The translations under genes were made by a program, and so were the position numbers. From an uncultured Roseateles sp. (GTDB lineage Bacteria > Pseudomonadota > Gammaproteobacteria > Burkholderiales > Burkholderiaceae_C): a stretch of DNA of 64,000 nucleotides. A model generated the notes under the pieces. The model was not told where the DNA came from, did no database searches, and was given only the letters and a program-made list of their open reading frames with translations. Where the stretch lies: contig NZ_CAJYPS010000009.1 of the NCBI RefSeq assembly GCF_913777145.1, forward strand, positions 1 to 64,000, read 5' to 3'. Below are positions 1 through 11,312 of the stretch, in pieces (position 1 is the stretch's first letter; every line of letters starts with the position of its first letter).

Positions 1-281
1 GCATGGAAGCCGCCATCGCCACGCCGAATGCCGCGGTCGAGACCGTGCTGGAGGGCGTGCACGCCACGCGCCGCCAGCTGGCCAGCGCGCTGGAGCGCAA
101 CAAGGTGGTGGAGATCAACCCCGCCGCCGGCGTGAAGTTCGACCCGCACCAGCACCAGGCCATCTCCATGGTGCCGGCCGAGCAGGAGGCCAACACGGTG
201 GTCACCGTGCTGCAGAAGGGCTTCCTGATCGCCGACCGCGTGCTGAGGCCGGCTCTTGTGACGGTGGCCGCGCCCAAGTAA
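1..281 (+). CDS. grpE: Nucleotide exchange factor GrpE, C-terminal fragment
   Basis: This is the 3' end of grpE, cut by the window edge; about 93 codons are visible. GrpE is the ADP/ATP exchange factor for DnaK. The fragment covers the end of the dimer region and the beta-wing, with the family pattern FDPHQHQAI, then [13 protein letters not shown] and a closing [12 protein letters not shown] stretch. It lies 82 bases upstream of dnaK on the same strand, the usual chaperone order. The true start is outside the window; the ATG at position 3 is internal. Confidence 0.93.
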   Translation, partial: MEAAIATPNAAVETVLEGVHATRRQLASALERNKVVEINPAAGVKFDPHQHQAISMVPAEQEANTVVTVLQKGFLIADRVLRPALVTVAAPK

Positions 282-290
282 TTCACACCC

Positions 291-326
291 GGCCGCCCCT
301 TGAAGGCGGCCGAGTTATCCACACAT
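291..326 (+). promoter_or_regulatory. Candidate sigma-32 promoter overlapping a GC hairpin, upstream of dnaK
   Basis: CTTGAA at 299-304 matches the heat-shock -35 element. Fourteen bases later CCACACAT (319-326) partly resembles the -10 consensus CCCCATNT. A 7-bp inverted repeat (291-297 with 305-311) surrounds the -35 and has no T tract, so it is not a good terminator. A separate heat-shock promoter in front of dnaK is biologically plausible, but the -10 match is imperfect. Confidence 0.35.
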
Positions 327-363
327 CGAACAGCATCCAAGCATCTCTTCAGGAGCACAAAAA

Positions 364-2316
<1,953 letters not shown>

Positions 2317-2325
2317 TGTCCACCG

Positions 2326-2344
2326 GGCGGGCCGGCGGCCCGCC
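2326..2344 (+). other. GC-rich hairpin between dnaK and dnaJ
   Basis: A perfect 8-bp inverted repeat (2326-2333 with 2337-2344, 3-base loop) follows the dnaK stop. A second imperfect hairpin lies around 2358-2376. There is no T run, so these look like transcript-stabilising or attenuating structures inside the dnaK-dnaJ message rather than a full terminator. Confidence 0.4.
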
Positions 2345-2417
2345 TGCGTCGCCGCGTCAGGGCCCACGGGCCTGAGCGCGGCGTTGTGCTTTCAAGGACT
2401 CCCTGCAGGACCCTCAA

Positions 2418-3566
2418 ATGGCAAAGCGTGATTACTACGAAATCCTCGGCGTCGCCAAGACGGCCAGCGAGGATGAGATCAAGAAGGCCTACCGTAAGCT
2501 GGCCATGAAGTACCACCCCGATCGCAACCAGGGCGACGGGGCGAAGAAGGCCGAGGAGCAGTTCAAGGAGGCCAAGGAGGCCTACGAGATGCTGTCCGAC
2601 GCGCAGAAGCGCGCGGCCTACGACCAGTACGGCCATGCGGGCGTGGACCCCAACATGGGCGCGGGCCGCGGCGGCCCGGGCGCGGAGGGCTTTGGCGGCT
2701 TCGCCGAGGCCTTCGGCGACATCTTCGGCGACATCTTCGGTGGCGGCGGTGGTGGCGGCCGTCGCGGTGGCGGCCAGCAGGTCTACCGCGGCAGCGATCT
2801 CAGCTACGCGATGGAGATCACGCTGGAAGAAGCCGCGCGCGGCAAGGAAACGCAGATCCGCATCCCCAGTTGGGAAGGCTGCGAGACCTGCAGCGGCTCG
2901 GGCGCAAAACCCGGCACCAGCGCTAAGACCTGCGGCTCCTGCGGTGGCAGCGGCCAGGTCCACATGCGCCAGGGCTTCTTCAGCATCCAGCAGACCTGCC
3001 CCCACTGCCAGGGCAGCGGCAAGATCATTCCCGAGCCCTGCACCGTGTGCAACGGCCAGGGCAAGGTCAAGAAGACCAAGACGCTGGAAGTCAAGATCCC
3101 GGCCGGCATCAACGAAGGCATGCGCATACGCTCGGCCGGCAACGGCGAGCCCGGCGTGAATGGCGGCCCGAGCGGCGATCTCTACATCGAGATCCGCATC
3201 AAGCAGCACGACATCTTCGAGCGCGACGGCGACGACCTGCACTGCACCATGCCCGTGTCCATCATCACGGCGGCGCTGGGCGGCGGCATCGAGGTGCCGA
3301 CACTGGGCGGCAAGGCCGAGATCGAACTGCCCGAGGGCACGCAGCACGGCAAGACCTTCCGCCTGCGCGGCAAGGGCATCAAGGGCGTGCGCTCCAGCTA
3401 CCCCGGCGACCTCTACTGCCACATCGCGGTGGAGACACCGGTCAAGCTCACCGAGCACCAGAAGAAGCTGCTCAAGGAACTGGACGAGTCCCTGAAGAAG
3501 GGCGGCGAGCGCCACTCGCCCAACGCCAAGAGCTGGACGGACCGGGTCAAGGACCTGTTCAAGTAA
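2418..3566 (+). CDS. dnaJ: Chaperone protein DnaJ (Hsp40)
   Basis: DnaJ delivers substrates to DnaK and stimulates its ATPase. The 382-residue protein has all class I parts: a J domain with the HPD motif (YHPDRNQG near residue 34), a Gly/Phe-rich linker (about 76-125), a zinc domain with four CxxCxGxG-type repeats ([32 protein letters not shown]) and the C-terminal substrate domains. It lies 101 bases after dnaK and closes the heat-shock operon, followed directly by a strong terminator. Confidence 0.98.
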   Translation: MAKRDYYEILGVAKTASEDEIKKAYRKLAMKYHPDRNQGDGAKKAEEQFKEAKEAYEMLSDAQKRAAYDQYGHAGVDPNMGAGRGGPGAEGFGGFAEAFGDIFGDIFGGGGGGGRRGGGQQVYRGSDLSYAMEITLEEAARGKETQIRIPSWEGCETCSGSGAKPGTSAKTCGSCGGSGQVHMRQGFFSIQQTCPHCQGSGKIIPEPCTVCNGQGKVKKTKTLEVKIPAGINEGMRIRSAGNGEPGVNGGPSGDLYIEIRIKQHDIFERDGDDLHCTMPVSIITAALGGGIEVPTLGGKAEIELPEGTQHGKTFRLRGKGIKGVRSSYPGDLYCHIAVETPVKLTEHQKKLLKELDESLKKGGERHSPNAKSWTDRVKDLFK

Positions 3567-3590
3567 ACCCGGCCCACGCCACCCGACAAG

Positions 3591-3617
3591 CCACGACCGA
3601 GAGGTCGTGGCTTTTTT
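3591..3617 (+). terminator. Rho-independent terminator of the grpE-dnaK-dnaJ operon
   Basis: CCACGACC (3591-3598) pairs with GGTCGTGG (3603-3610) around a GAGA tetraloop, then C and six T. It starts 25 bases after the dnaJ stop. This is a textbook intrinsic terminator. Confidence 0.93.
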
Positions 3618-3783
3618 CTCATATCTGCCGGATTGAGGCGTTTTTCACGCGCTGCGCTCGACCGAAGGCCTAGCGCCTCCAGGCCTTTGGTTACAGCCCC
3701 ATACATTTCCAGCCATGCATGGGCGACAGGCCTGCCGCGGGTGAGCACCTGCGGCCCCTGCCCTGCGCCCACAAGGTGTGAGC

Positions 3784-5460
3784 ATGTATCTGCTGGACGA
3801 AGGCATACAGAATGCCAAGGCGTTGATCATCGACGGGAACACGAGCTCGCGCAGCCTGCTGGCCGCCCAGTTGCGCGACCTGGGCGTGGGTCAGGTGCGC
3901 ATGGTCGGGCGTGTGAAGGAGGCCCGGCTGATCCTGGAGCACCAGAGCTACGACATCGTGCTGTGCGACGCCCAGATCGACGGTGCAGACAGCGGGGGTC
4001 AGGACTTGCTCGACGAACTGCGCCGCGTGGGCCTGCTGCCCTACGCGACCGTGTTCGTGATGATGACCAACGAGGCCACCTACGCACGCGTGGCCGAGGC
4101 CGCCGAGGCGGCGCTGGACGCCTACCTCATCAAGCCCCACACCAGCGCCAGCCTGGCCGAACGCCTCACCAGCGCCCGCCACCGCAAGCGCGTGTTGAAG
4201 GACATCTTCGACGCGATCGAGCGCCAGGACTTTGAGACCGGTGCCAAGCTCTGCCTGCAGCGCTTCGAGAGCCGCGCCCGCTACTGGCTCTATGCGGCGC
4301 GCATAGGCGCCGAGCTGCTGCTGCGGCTGGGCAAGTACGCCGAGGCGCAGCAGATGTACGAGGCCATCGTCGCGGCCAAGACCGTGCCCTGGGCCAAGCT
4401 GGGCGTGGCCCGTGCCCAGCTGGCCGGCGGCAGCCAGGCGAGCGCACGCCGCACGCTGGAAGACCTGGTCGGCGAGCTGCCCGGCTATGCGGACTCGCAC
4501 GACCTGCTGGGTCACCTGCAGATGGAACAGGGCGATCTCGTGCAGGCGCTGCAGACCTACCAGACCGCCACCACGCTGACCCCGGGCTGCCTGCTGCGCC
4601 TGCAGCGTTGCGGCTCGCTGGCCTACTACGCCGGCCAGCGCGAGCAGGCGATGGAGCTGCTGGAGCGGGCCACCGCGCTGGGCCTGCGCTCCAAGCTGTT
4701 CGACATGCTGAGCCTGATGCTGGTGGGCTTCATGCGCTTTGATCGCAGCGAGCGCAAGGGCCTGAACTACGCCTTCGACGCGCTCAACGCGGCGATCTGG
4801 CGGCTGCCGCCCTCCAAGCGCCTGCAGCGCTTCGAGCGCGCCTTCGCCGCACTGCAGGCGCTGATGGACCGACAACTGCCCCAGGCACAAGCGATCGCGC
4901 AGGAGCTCGACGCTCAGGCCGACCAGGGCGACTTCGACCTCGAAGCCGCCACGCTGCTGGTGGCGCTGTGGATGCGGCTGGTGCGCATGGGCCTGCCCTG
5001 GGATACGGCCCGGCCTGCGGTGGAGCGCCTGGGCCTGCGCTACTGCACCTCCAAGGCCAGCACCGAGGTCCTGGTCGCCTCGACCGACAGCCACGAGCAG
5101 GCCGAGCCGTTGCTGCGCGACTGCCACCAGCGCATCTTCGGCATCGCCGAGACCGCGGTGCGCCACTCGATACGCAGCAACGCGGTGGCCGCGGTGGAGC
5201 TGCTGCTGCAGCAGGGCGAAAGCACGCGCAATGCCAAGCTGATCGACATGGCGGCGCTGGTGCTCAAGCGCCACGCCGCCAAGTTCGACGACCCGGCGCA
5301 CTACGAACAGCAAGCCCTGACCCTGCAGGAGCGCTACGTGCTGCCCATGGGCTGGCGCGGCCTGCTGCGCGGCCGCGACAGCGGTGCGGTGGCACTGCGG
5401 GTGCAGGCCGAGCCGGCCACGCTGTCGCTGCCGGCCGCCCCGAATGGCTCCCTCGGCTGA
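3784..5460 (+). CDS. Response regulator with CheY-like receiver and TPR-rich output
   Basis: The 558-residue protein starts with a receiver domain (about 10-125). The probable phosphoacceptor Asp is in VLCDAQIDG and the conserved Lys in AYLIKPHTS. The rest is alpha-helical with TPR-like repeats, for example EAQQMYEAIVAAK, DSHDLLGHLQMEQGDLVQALQTYQTA and QREQAMELLERA. It has no DNA-binding, GGDEF or kinase domain, so output is probably through protein contacts. The ATG at 3784 is chosen because AAGGTG lies 5 bases upstream; a GTG two codons earlier is possible. No cognate kinase is adjacent. Partner and pathway are unknown. Confidence 0.8.
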   Translation: MYLLDEGIQNAKALIIDGNTSSRSLLAAQLRDLGVGQVRMVGRVKEARLILEHQSYDIVLCDAQIDGADSGGQDLLDELRRVGLLPYATVFVMMTNEATYARVAEAAEAALDAYLIKPHTSASLAERLTSARHRKRVLKDIFDAIERQDFETGAKLCLQRFESRARYWLYAARIGAELLLRLGKYAEAQQMYEAIVAAKTVPWAKLGVARAQLAGGSQASARRTLEDLVGELPGYADSHDLLGHLQMEQGDLVQALQTYQTATTLTPGCLLRLQRCGSLAYYAGQREQAMELLERATALGLRSKLFDMLSLMLVGFMRFDRSERKGLNYAFDALNAAIWRLPPSKRLQRFERAFAALQALMDRQLPQAQAIAQELDAQADQGDFDLEAATLLVALWMRLVRMGLPWDTARPAVERLGLRYCTSKASTEVLVASTDSHEQAEPLLRDCHQRIFGIAETAVRHSIRSNAVAAVELLLQQGESTRNAKLIDMAALVLKRHAAKFDDPAHYEQQALTLQERYVLPMGWRGLLRGRDSGAVALRVQAEPATLSLPAAPNGSLG

Positions 5461-5549
5461 GCCCTGCGGGCAAGCCCCGACACCAATGACCTGTGGCGCC
5501 AGCCCGCGCCGCACCGAGAATGCGGGTTGACCGTTTTTCGCCCTGCCCC

Positions 5550-7226
5550 ATGCGCCTGCTCAGCCGACTGTTCTCCTGGTTCCGCCCCGAACCTTCCCGC
5601 CCCCTGTCCCAGGTCTGGCTGGTGTCCCTGTGGATGGGCCTGCTGGCCAACTGGCCGCTGTGGAAGCAACTCAACAGCCTGCCCGAGGTGGCCGGCCTGC
5701 GCGGCACGCTGTTCACGCTGGCCTTCATGGGCATGGTGACCGCGGCCACCGGTGCGCTGCTGAGCCTGCTGGCCTGGCCGCGCATCACGCGGCCGCTGCT
5801 GACCGTGCTGCTGCTGTCGGCCGCGGCGCTGGCGCACTTCATCGGCAGCTACGGCATCGTGTTCGACCCCACCATGGTGGTGAACATGATGCAGACCGAC
5901 GCGCGCGAGACCCGCGATCTGCTGAGCTGGCGCCTGGGCCTGAGCCTGCTGGCACTGGGTGCGCTGCCGGCCTGGTGGCTGTGGCGCCAGCCGGCCGCAC
6001 CGCGCCAGGGCCTGGGGGCTCGGCTGGGCGGCAACCTCGCCGGCTTCGGCCTGGGCCTGCTCGCGATGGTGCTGCTGGCACTGGCCGTGTTCGCGGACCT
6101 GTCCTCCACCATGCGCAACTACAAGTCGCTGCGCTATATGGTGACGCCGCTGAACGCGGTGTACTCGCTCAGCTCGGCCACGCTGCGCGGCCAGGCCGTA
6201 CCCAGCGGCCCGCCAGCGGTGATAGGCGCAGACGCCCACCTGCTGCCGCGCGCCGACGGCGCCAAGCCGCCGCTGCTGCTGCTGGTGGTGGGCGAGACCG
6301 CCCGCGCGGTCAACTTCAGCCTCAACGGCTATGCGCGCAACACCAACCCCGAGCTGTCCAAGCTGCCGGTGCTGAGCTTCAAGCAGGCCAGCTCCTGCGG
6401 CACCAGTACCGCCGCCTCCCTGCCCTGCATGTTCTCGCCGCTGGGCCGCAGCGCCTACCTGGACCAGAAGCAGCCGCAGGAGAACCTGCTGGACGTGGCC
6501 CAGCGCGCCGGCCTGGCCGTGCTGTGGATAGACAACCAGGCGGGCTGCAAGGGCCTGTGCGACCGCGTGCCCAACAGCTTCTCGGCCCAGTTGCCCGCCG
6601 GCGCCGCGCCCATGCCGCCGGGGCTGTGCGACGGCGAGGAATGCTTCGACGAGGCCCTGCTGCACGGGCTGGATGCGCGCATCGCCGCGCTGGACCCGGA
6701 GCGCCTCAAGCGCGGCCTGCTGCTGGTGATGCACCAGATGGGCAGCCACGGCCCGGCCTACTTCAAGCGCTCTCCGCCGGACCTCAAGCCCTTCCAGCCG
6801 GAGTGCCGCAGCAATGCGCTGCAGCAGTGCCCGCGCGAGCAGGTGGTGAACGGCTACGACAACACCATCGCCACCACCGACCGCCTGCTGGCCCGCAGCA
6901 TTGCATGGCTGCAGGGCCAGAGCAGCCGCTTCGACCCCGGTATGTTCTACATGTCAGATCACGGCGAATCGCTGGGCGAGAACGGCCTCTACCTGCACGG
7001 CATGCCGTATGCGATGGCGCCCTCCGAGCAGACCCATGTGCCGCTGATCCTGTGGGTGCCCGAGAGCGGCGCGCTGGCGGCCTCGCTCAAACCCGGCTGC
7101 CTGGCCGGCCTGCGCGAGCAGCCGGTGTCGCACGACAACCTCTTCCACACCGCCATGGGCTGGCTGGGCGCGCGCGCCGACGTCTACAAGCCTCAATGGG
7201 ATCTGCTGGCCGGCTGCCGGCGCTGA
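5550..7226 (+). CDS. Phosphoethanolamine--lipid A transferase (EptA family)
   Basis: EptA-type enzymes move phosphoethanolamine from phosphatidylethanolamine to lipid A in the outer leaflet of the inner membrane, lowering surface charge and cationic peptide binding. The 558-residue protein has about five N-terminal membrane segments, then a periplasmic sulfatase-fold domain. It carries the nucleophile motif GETARAVNFSLNGYARNT, cysteines in SSCGTSTAASLPCMFS and the metal-site motif SDHGESLGENGLYLHG. The start at 5550 precedes MRLLSRLFSW and fits family length. No two-component pair adjoins it. Family is firm; lipid A rather than another acceptor is inferred. Confidence 0.9.
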   Translation: MRLLSRLFSWFRPEPSRPLSQVWLVSLWMGLLANWPLWKQLNSLPEVAGLRGTLFTLAFMGMVTAATGALLSLLAWPRITRPLLTVLLLSAAALAHFIGSYGIVFDPTMVVNMMQTDARETRDLLSWRLGLSLLALGALPAWWLWRQPAAPRQGLGARLGGNLAGFGLGLLAMVLLALAVFADLSSTMRNYKSLRYMVTPLNAVYSLSSATLRGQAVPSGPPAVIGADAHLLPRADGAKPPLLLLVVGETARAVNFSLNGYARNTNPELSKLPVLSFKQASSCGTSTAASLPCMFSPLGRSAYLDQKQPQENLLDVAQRAGLAVLWIDNQAGCKGLCDRVPNSFSAQLPAGAAPMPPGLCDGEECFDEALLHGLDARIAALDPERLKRGLLLVMHQMGSHGPAYFKRSPPDLKPFQPECRSNALQQCPREQVVNGYDNTIATTDRLLARSIAWLQGQSSRFDPGMFYMSDHGESLGENGLYLHGMPYAMAPSEQTHVPLILWVPESGALAASLKPGCLAGLREQPVSHDNLFHTAMGWLGARADVYKPQWDLLAGCRR

Positions 7227-7278
7227 CCGCGGGATGGCATCACCACGGGGCCGTTACGGCCCAAGCCAGGTCCGGCAC

Positions 7279-8313
7279 ATGCATCGCGGAACCCGACTGA
7301 GCGCCATGGCACTGCTGACAAGCCTGGGCGCCATGGGCGCTCAGGCCGCCAGCTTCGACTGTCGCCAAGCCAAGACACCGCTGGAGCGAGCCATCTGCGG
7401 CGCCCCGGCACTGTCCCGCCTGGACGAGCAACTGGCGCAGAGCTATCAGCGCGCCCTGGGCGCACTGAGCCCCTCGGGCGCCGCCGCGCTGAAGTCCTCG
7501 CAACGCGCCTGGCTGCGCTACTTGCCCAGGGTCTGCTCACCAGGCCAACCAGCGGGTGCCGAGGGCTGTCTGATCAAGGAGTGGGAGTCGCGCCTGCTCG
7601 CACTCAATCAGGCCGGCTTGAAGCTGGGCTCGCGGGTGCTGAACCGGCTGGACGACTACAGCACCCTGCCCGCCCCACCGAACGACCACGACGGCAGCGC
7701 GCCCGGCATGGTCAGCCACCATGTCGCACGGCTGGCGATAGACGCACCTCGCACGCCGGCAGAGCAGCGCTGGAATCTCGACCAGAAATCCACGGACCCG
7801 CCACCCGTGCCCAGCGACAGTTTTGGCGACGAAACGACGGACATCGACGTCAGCATCGAACTGGGTTGTGCCAGCGAACGGCTTCTCAGCCAGGAAACCA
7901 CCAGCTACCAGTACGTCCACGGCACGGCCCATGGCCAGTGGGCCGTGGCGGCCTCGACCTCCATGCTGGAGGCCGATTTGCGCCCGCTGAATGCGGCCGA
8001 TCTGTTCGTCAGCGGCGCCGATTGGCAACGCAAACTCCCCACGATGTTCTGGCGCAGCTTTCGCACGCGGGCCGACGCACCGTCCGACGCGCAAGCGCAG
8101 GCCGAACTGAGAGGGGTGATCAGCGCGGTGGCTACCGACCCATCGCGCTGGTTGATCACACCGGCCGGTCTGCGCATCAACTTCAGCGCCTACGAGGGCA
8201 GCAGCTACACCGGCACCCCTGGCCCGATCACCGTGAGCTGGGCTGAGCTCAAGCCACTGCTCATCGACGGCACGCCGCCGCGATGCGACTTTTCGGCACT
8301 GCGTCCAGGCTGA
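7279..8313 (+). CDS. Secreted protein with LprI N-terminal domain and RsiV-like DUF3298 C-terminus
   Basis: The 344-residue product begins with a signal peptide that probably cleaves after MGAQA. An LprI-type domain follows, with the pattern FDCRQAKTPLERAICGAP, a helix around LDEQLAQSYQRAL and paired Cys. The C-terminal half ends in INFSAYEGSSYTGTPGPI and VSWAELKPLL, which resembles the DUF3298 module of RsiV/PdaC proteins. LprI proteins have been described as lysozyme inhibitors and the RsiV DUF3298 region binds lysozyme, so a role in sensing or blocking muramidases is an inference. Start 7279 is preferred over 7234 because it puts the hydrophobic core next to the N-terminus. Confidence 0.65.
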   Translation: MHRGTRLSAMALLTSLGAMGAQAASFDCRQAKTPLERAICGAPALSRLDEQLAQSYQRALGALSPSGAAALKSSQRAWLRYLPRVCSPGQPAGAEGCLIKEWESRLLALNQAGLKLGSRVLNRLDDYSTLPAPPNDHDGSAPGMVSHHVARLAIDAPRTPAEQRWNLDQKSTDPPPVPSDSFGDETTDIDVSIELGCASERLLSQETTSYQYVHGTAHGQWAVAASTSMLEADLRPLNAADLFVSGADWQRKLPTMFWRSFRTRADAPSDAQAQAELRGVISAVATDPSRWLITPAGLRINFSAYEGSSYTGTPGPITVSWAELKPLLIDGTPPRCDFSALRPG

Positions 8314-8361
8314 TTCGGCCGGGAGCGAAGCCCGTCATCAGCATTCGGGTGCCCGGCCGCC

Positions 8362-9474
8362 TCAGAACAGGCTCGCCTGCACGCTGGGCTTGTGAGGTGG
8401 CCTGAACAGCGCCAGCTGCACCGGCCGGCGCTCCTGGCTCAACCCCAGCTTGGCCGCGGCTCGCCGGAGTCGTGCGCTCAACAACTCGGCCCACAGCCCC
8501 TCACCCGTGAAGCGTGAGCCGAAGCGTGGGTCGTTGTCGCGCCCGCCACGCATGTCGCGCACGCGGGCCATCACACGCTCGGCACGGTCCGGGAAGTGGC
8601 GCTGCAACCAATCCTGGAACAGCGGGTTCACTTCCCAGGGCAGGCGCAGCGGGATGCTGAACGCGCTGCGGGCCCCGGCCTCGGCCGCAGCCTCCAGGAT
8701 GCGCTCCAGCTCGGGCTCGTTGATGAAGGGGATCACCGGCGACACGCTGACGCCCACCGGCACGCCGGCGTCGGCCAGCGCCCGGATGGTGCGCAGCCGT
8801 CGTGCGGGCGCCGCGGCGCGGGGCTCCAGGATGCGGGCCAGGCCGTTGTCCAGCGTGGTGACCGACAGATAGACCGACACCAGGCCCTGGGCCGCCATGG
8901 GCGCGATCAGGTCCAGGTCGCGCTCTATGCCACTGCTCTTGGTGACCACCGAAAACGGGTGCTGCGCCTCGGCCAGCACCTCGATGATCTGACGTGTCAG
9001 GCCGAGCCGCCGCTCCACCGGCTGGTAGGCGTCGGTGGCGGTGCCTATGACCAGCGAGCTGGGCTGGTAGCTGCGCGCAGCCAGCTCGTGCCGCAGGCGC
9101 TCCGGTGCGTTGAGCTTGGCGATGATGCGGGTCTCGAAATCCAGCCCCGGCGACAGGTTGAGGTAGCTGTGCGTGGGGCGGGCGAAGCAGTAGATGCAGC
9201 CGTGCTCGCAGCCTCGGTAGGGGTTGATGGAGCGGTCGAAGCTGATGTCCGGTGACTGGTTGCTGGACAGCACGCGCCGCGCGTTCTCCTCGATGACCTG
9301 GGTGGCCGGCGGCAGCGGCTCCTCGGCCACCTGCTGATCCAGCGTGCCCCAGCCGTCATCGAAGGCCTCGCGCTGATCGCGCTCGAAGCGGTGGGCCACC
9401 GCGGCCGCACTGCCGCGACCTTTGAGCGAGGGCGTGGGCAGGACGACGACAGAGGGACGGGACTCGGTAGGCAT
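8362..9474 (-). CDS. PA0069-family radical SAM protein (SPL-like), LexA-controlled
   Basis: The 370-residue protein binds a [4Fe-4S] cluster through CEHGCIYC (CxxxCxxC) in the context SINPYRGCEHGCIYCFAR. It has further family motifs VIGTATDAYQPVE and VTKSSGIERDLDL. The family is related in sequence to spore photoproduct lyase; its substrate is not established. A near-consensus LexA operator sits immediately 5' of the start, which points to DNA damage or repair. From memory, PA0069 itself belongs to the Pseudomonas aeruginosa LexA regulon. No recognisable ribosome-binding site fits between operator and ATG. Confidence 0.88.
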   Translation of the reverse strand: MPTESRPSVVVLPTPSLKGRGSAAAVAHRFERDQREAFDDGWGTLDQQVAEEPLPPATQVIEENARRVLSSNQSPDISFDRSINPYRGCEHGCIYCFARPTHSYLNLSPGLDFETRIIAKLNAPERLRHELAARSYQPSSLVIGTATDAYQPVERRLGLTRQIIEVLAEAQHPFSVVTKSSGIERDLDLIAPMAAQGLVSVYLSVTTLDNGLARILEPRAAAPARRLRTIRALADAGVPVGVSVSPVIPFINEPELERILEAAAEAGARSAFSIPLRLPWEVNPLFQDWLQRHFPDRAERVMARVRDMRGGRDNDPRFGSRFTGEGLWAELLSARLRRAAAKLGLSQERRPVQLALFRPPHKPSVQASLF

Positions 9475-9493
9475 ACTGTAAATATATACAGTT
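9474..9493 (-). promoter_or_regulatory. LexA (SOS) box
   Basis: The 20-bp site matches the gamma/betaproteobacterial consensus TACTGTATATATATACAGTA at 18 of 20 positions. The core is CTGT (9476-9479), eight A/T bases, then ACAG (9488-9491). In a GC-rich genome an 8-bp A/T core flanked by perfect half-sites is very unlikely by chance. It touches the ATG of the minus-strand radical SAM gene. Confidence 0.92.
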
Positions 9494-9524
9494 AACCGCC
9501 ACAGATCCAGCCCGACTCCCCGCT

Positions 9525-11294
9525 TCAGTGATGCGGCCGCCCCCAGGCCGCCAGCCAGTCAGGCACAGCCTCGAAGGGCATGGGGCGGCCGATGCCATAA
9601 CCCTGGCCATACTCGCAGCCCAGCATCAGCAACTGGCGCCAGCAGGCATCGTTCTCCACGCCCTCGGCCAGCAGGCGCAGACCCAGCGAGCGGCAGAACA
9701 CGGCCAGGCAGCTGACCAGGGACTGGTCGAAGGCCTGCTCCGGCAGATTGAGGATGTAGGACTTGTCCAGCTTGATCTCCCGCACCGCGAAGTCACGCAG
9801 GTAGCCGAAAGACGTGAAGCCGGCGCCGAAGTCATCGATGGCCAGCGCCACGCCGCGCTGCGACAGCCGCTCCAGCACTGCCTTGGCCTGCACCGGGTTG
9901 CTGATCAGCGCGGTTTCGGTGAGCTCCAGCACCAGGCGGCGCGGGTCCACGCCGGATGCGTCCAGACGGCTCAGCAACTCATCGACAAAGCCGCCGTGCT
10001 GCAACACCCGGGCCGAAACGTTCACCGAGAAGCCCAGCTCGGGATCATCGGGCGCCAGCCGCTCCAGTTGCTGCAACTGGCCCAGCACCCGCTCGACCGT
10101 GGCCAGCGTGAAGGGCAGCACCAGCTTGGAGTCCTCGATCGCGGTGATGAAGGTGTCGGCCGGGATGGGCCCATAGCGGCTGTGCGTCCAGCGCGCCAGC
10201 GCCTCGAAGCCCACGACGCGGCGCGTGGGCAGGTGAACCTTGGGCTGGGAGTACCACTGGAACTCCTGGCGCTGCAGCGCCAGCTCCACCTCGCCCAGCA
10301 GCACGATGCGGTCCAGGATGCTGGTGCTGCTGGGCTCCAGGCTGTCATAGAGCACCACCTTGTCCAGACCACGTTTGGCACGGTACATCGCGTTGTCGGC
10401 GCGGTTCATCAGCGTGCCGGCCTCGTTGCCATGCTGAGGGCAGACCGCAATGCCCAAAGACGCCCCCACACTGACCACGCCACCCGACAGCGGCACGGCG
10501 CGTTCCAGCGCGTCAACCAGCCGCTGCCCCATGGATTCGGCCAGCTCCAGCGTGGGCACGCCGGGCAGCAATACCGCGAACTCGTCGCCGCCCAGCCGTG
10601 CCACCGTGTCGACCTCGCGCAGCGCACCACCCAGACGACGGCCGACCTCGATCAGCAGTTGGTCGCCCGCCGCATGCCCGAGCTGGTCATTGACCTGCTT
10701 GAAGCGGTCCAGGTCCATCATCAGCACTGCGAACGGCAGGCTGTCGCGTCGGAAGGTCGCGCACTGGCGCTCCAGGCGGTCGAAGAACACGTGGCGGTTG
10801 GGCAGGTCGGTCAGCGCATCGTGCAGGCTCTTGTGCACCAGCTCCTGCTCGGCCGCGCGCATGCGCCGGTGCACCTCTATCCACTGCAGGCCCTCGTCGA
10901 TCGCGCTGGCCACGCGCTCGGCCGACAGATCACCCTTGCTGAGGTACTCGTGAATGCCCAGCTTGATCGCCTCGGCCGCGGCCCGCTCGGTGCCGCAACC
11001 GGTCACCGCGATCACCACGCAGTCCGAGCCCACCGATTCCCAGATGTCGGGCAACAGCTCGCGGCCGTCGCCGTCATCCAGCTTGAAGTCGAGGAAGATG
11101 AAGGAGAAGTCCGCCCGCCGCCCTCGCAGCTCGGCCAGCGCGCTGGTCTTGGAGGCCGCCTCGGCGATGCGGATCTCGGTGCCGCAGCGCTTCAGCAACC
11201 GGGCCAGACGTTCGCGGTCCACATCGTCGTCGTCGATCACCAGCGCATGGATGGGCGACTCGGCGGCCGCCGCCTGTGCAGGGGGCATGGGCAT
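9525..11294 (-). CDS. Response regulator with GGDEF and EAL domains
   Basis: The 589-residue cytoplasmic protein makes and/or breaks cyclic di-GMP under phosphorylation control. It has a receiver (about 13-135, Asp in FIFLDFKLDDGDG), a GGDEF domain with intact RLGGDEFAVLLPG (about 165-325) and an EAL domain (about 335-585). EAL catalytic positions all look present: FEALARW, NVSARVL, ELTETALI, IDDFGAGF, KLDKSYI, AEGVEN and QGYGIGRP. Both activities could therefore be live. GGAGGAG lies 5 bases before the ATG. It is third in an operon after the kinase and single-domain receiver. Confidence 0.93.
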   Translation of the reverse strand: MPMPPAQAAAAESPIHALVIDDDDVDRERLARLLKRCGTEIRIAEAASKTSALAELRGRRADFSFIFLDFKLDDGDGRELLPDIWESVGSDCVVIAVTGCGTERAAAEAIKLGIHEYLSKGDLSAERVASAIDEGLQWIEVHRRMRAAEQELVHKSLHDALTDLPNRHVFFDRLERQCATFRRDSLPFAVLMMDLDRFKQVNDQLGHAAGDQLLIEVGRRLGGALREVDTVARLGGDEFAVLLPGVPTLELAESMGQRLVDALERAVPLSGGVVSVGASLGIAVCPQHGNEAGTLMNRADNAMYRAKRGLDKVVLYDSLEPSSTSILDRIVLLGEVELALQRQEFQWYSQPKVHLPTRRVVGFEALARWTHSRYGPIPADTFITAIEDSKLVLPFTLATVERVLGQLQQLERLAPDDPELGFSVNVSARVLQHGGFVDELLSRLDASGVDPRRLVLELTETALISNPVQAKAVLERLSQRGVALAIDDFGAGFTSFGYLRDFAVREIKLDKSYILNLPEQAFDQSLVSCLAVFCRSLGLRLLAEGVENDACWRQLLMLGCEYGQGYGIGRPMPFEAVPDWLAAWGRPHH

Positions 11295-11312
11295 GGGACT
11301 CCTCCTCCGGGG

